DNA of 64,000 bases, taken from assembly GCA_041399155.1 (NCBI GenBank), contig JAWKTI010000001.1, positions 2,294,001 to 2,358,000 on the forward strand, written 5' to 3'. The notes under the pieces are model-generated. The model made no database searches and was not told the origin of the DNA. It saw only the letters and a list, made by a program, of their open reading frames with translations. Shown here piece after piece: positions 63,737 through 64,000 of the stretch. Numbering within the stretch: position 1 is the stretch's first letter; the number at the start of each line of letters is the position of its first letter. This DNA is from Zavarzinella sp. (GTDB lineage: Bacteria > Planctomycetota > Planctomycetia > Gemmatales > Gemmataceae). The position numbers and the translations under genes are program-made.

Positions 63737-64000
63737 CGTTGTTTTCCTGTATGGCAGCATCGCCATGAAGGAATAGATGGGGACAGAAAATACAATCGAC
63801 TTTTTGGTTTATTTCTTGATCTCGAATTGTTCCCAGGGAAAATCTCCGAAGCTATACAAACAAGTCAAAACTGCTCGTTACTTTGCGGTAAAAAATTGAA
63901 AATTCTCTGGTCAAAAAATGATTTTTGTTTTCGGTGACATTTTCTGGTTCTGTTAACGAGCATCGAGTTTACCAGTTTTCCGCCACTCACGAACCCTTTT

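Overview
The window looks like a piece of a planctomycete chromosome, most likely a Gemmataceae-type organism with moderate GC. The signs are a Ser/Thr kinase with a C-terminal membrane anchor, a Cys-type sulfatase next to its formylglycine-generating enzyme, an OprB porin, a squalene-cyclase-fold secreted protein, a giant surface protein with an LEDRAVP-type N-terminus, and a response regulator that starts with an excisionase-type HTH. I cannot name a species from sequence alone.

Layout. (1) 1-9950 is a mobile or accessory region: a cut-off PIN toxin, a Xer-like recombinase, a secreted nuclease, a ParB-like protein, a run of very small translationally coupled (partly membrane) proteins, a VirD4/TraD-like ATPase, an excisionase-like HTH, a second tyrosine integrase and an Rpn-like nuclease. 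(2) 10050-18000 (minus strand) holds two tandem paralogous polytopic membrane proteins, a SNF2 helicase, a rhodanese and xylose isomerase. (3) 18080-25255 (plus) holds DAHP synthase, a small conserved protein, a Ser/Thr kinase, and a sulfatase/FGE/HAD-phosphatase operon. (4) 25264-32550 (minus) holds envelope genes (lipoprotein, frameshifted beta-barrel, OprB porin), a NicO-type metal transporter, a cyclase-fold protein and a frameshifted cytidylate-kinase-like gene. (5) 32650-41125 is bounded by two parS-like palindromes and holds an IS66 element with a broken tnpC, an orphan RHS-Hint-AHH toxin with an ankyrin immunity protein, and a frameshifted glycosyltransferase. (6) 41322-52486 holds mnmG, a response regulator/histidine kinase pair, a single-gene IS66-family element with a perfect 8-bp target duplication, and conserved planctomycete-type proteins. 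(7) 52743-58978 is one giant beta-helix surface protein, split by a G8 tract. (8) From tRNA-Ser(TGA) rightwards an integrated element begins: integrase overlapping the tRNA, a cluster of repeated 10-mers, a primase/helicase and an excisionase-like HTH. Its far end lies outside the window.

How it fits together. The sulfatase needs a formylglycine at its CTAGR cysteine; the next gene encodes an enzyme with both catalytic cysteines to make it, and a HAD phosphatase overlaps that gene by 4 nt. The toxin and ankyrin genes are 1 nt apart and form a polymorphic toxin/immunity cassette. The two parS-like sites lie near mnmG, and gene direction switches between them, so the region may be close to the chromosome origin.

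Caution: at least five coding regions are broken by single small indels, four of them in homopolymers (26792, 32442, 39238, 53721). Some may be sequencing errors rather than biology. The most unusual items are the parS pair, the toxin cassette, the G8-split surface protein with two unrelated repeat families, the coupled mini-gene cluster upstream of the ATPase, and the 10-mer cluster in the tRNA-Ser element.
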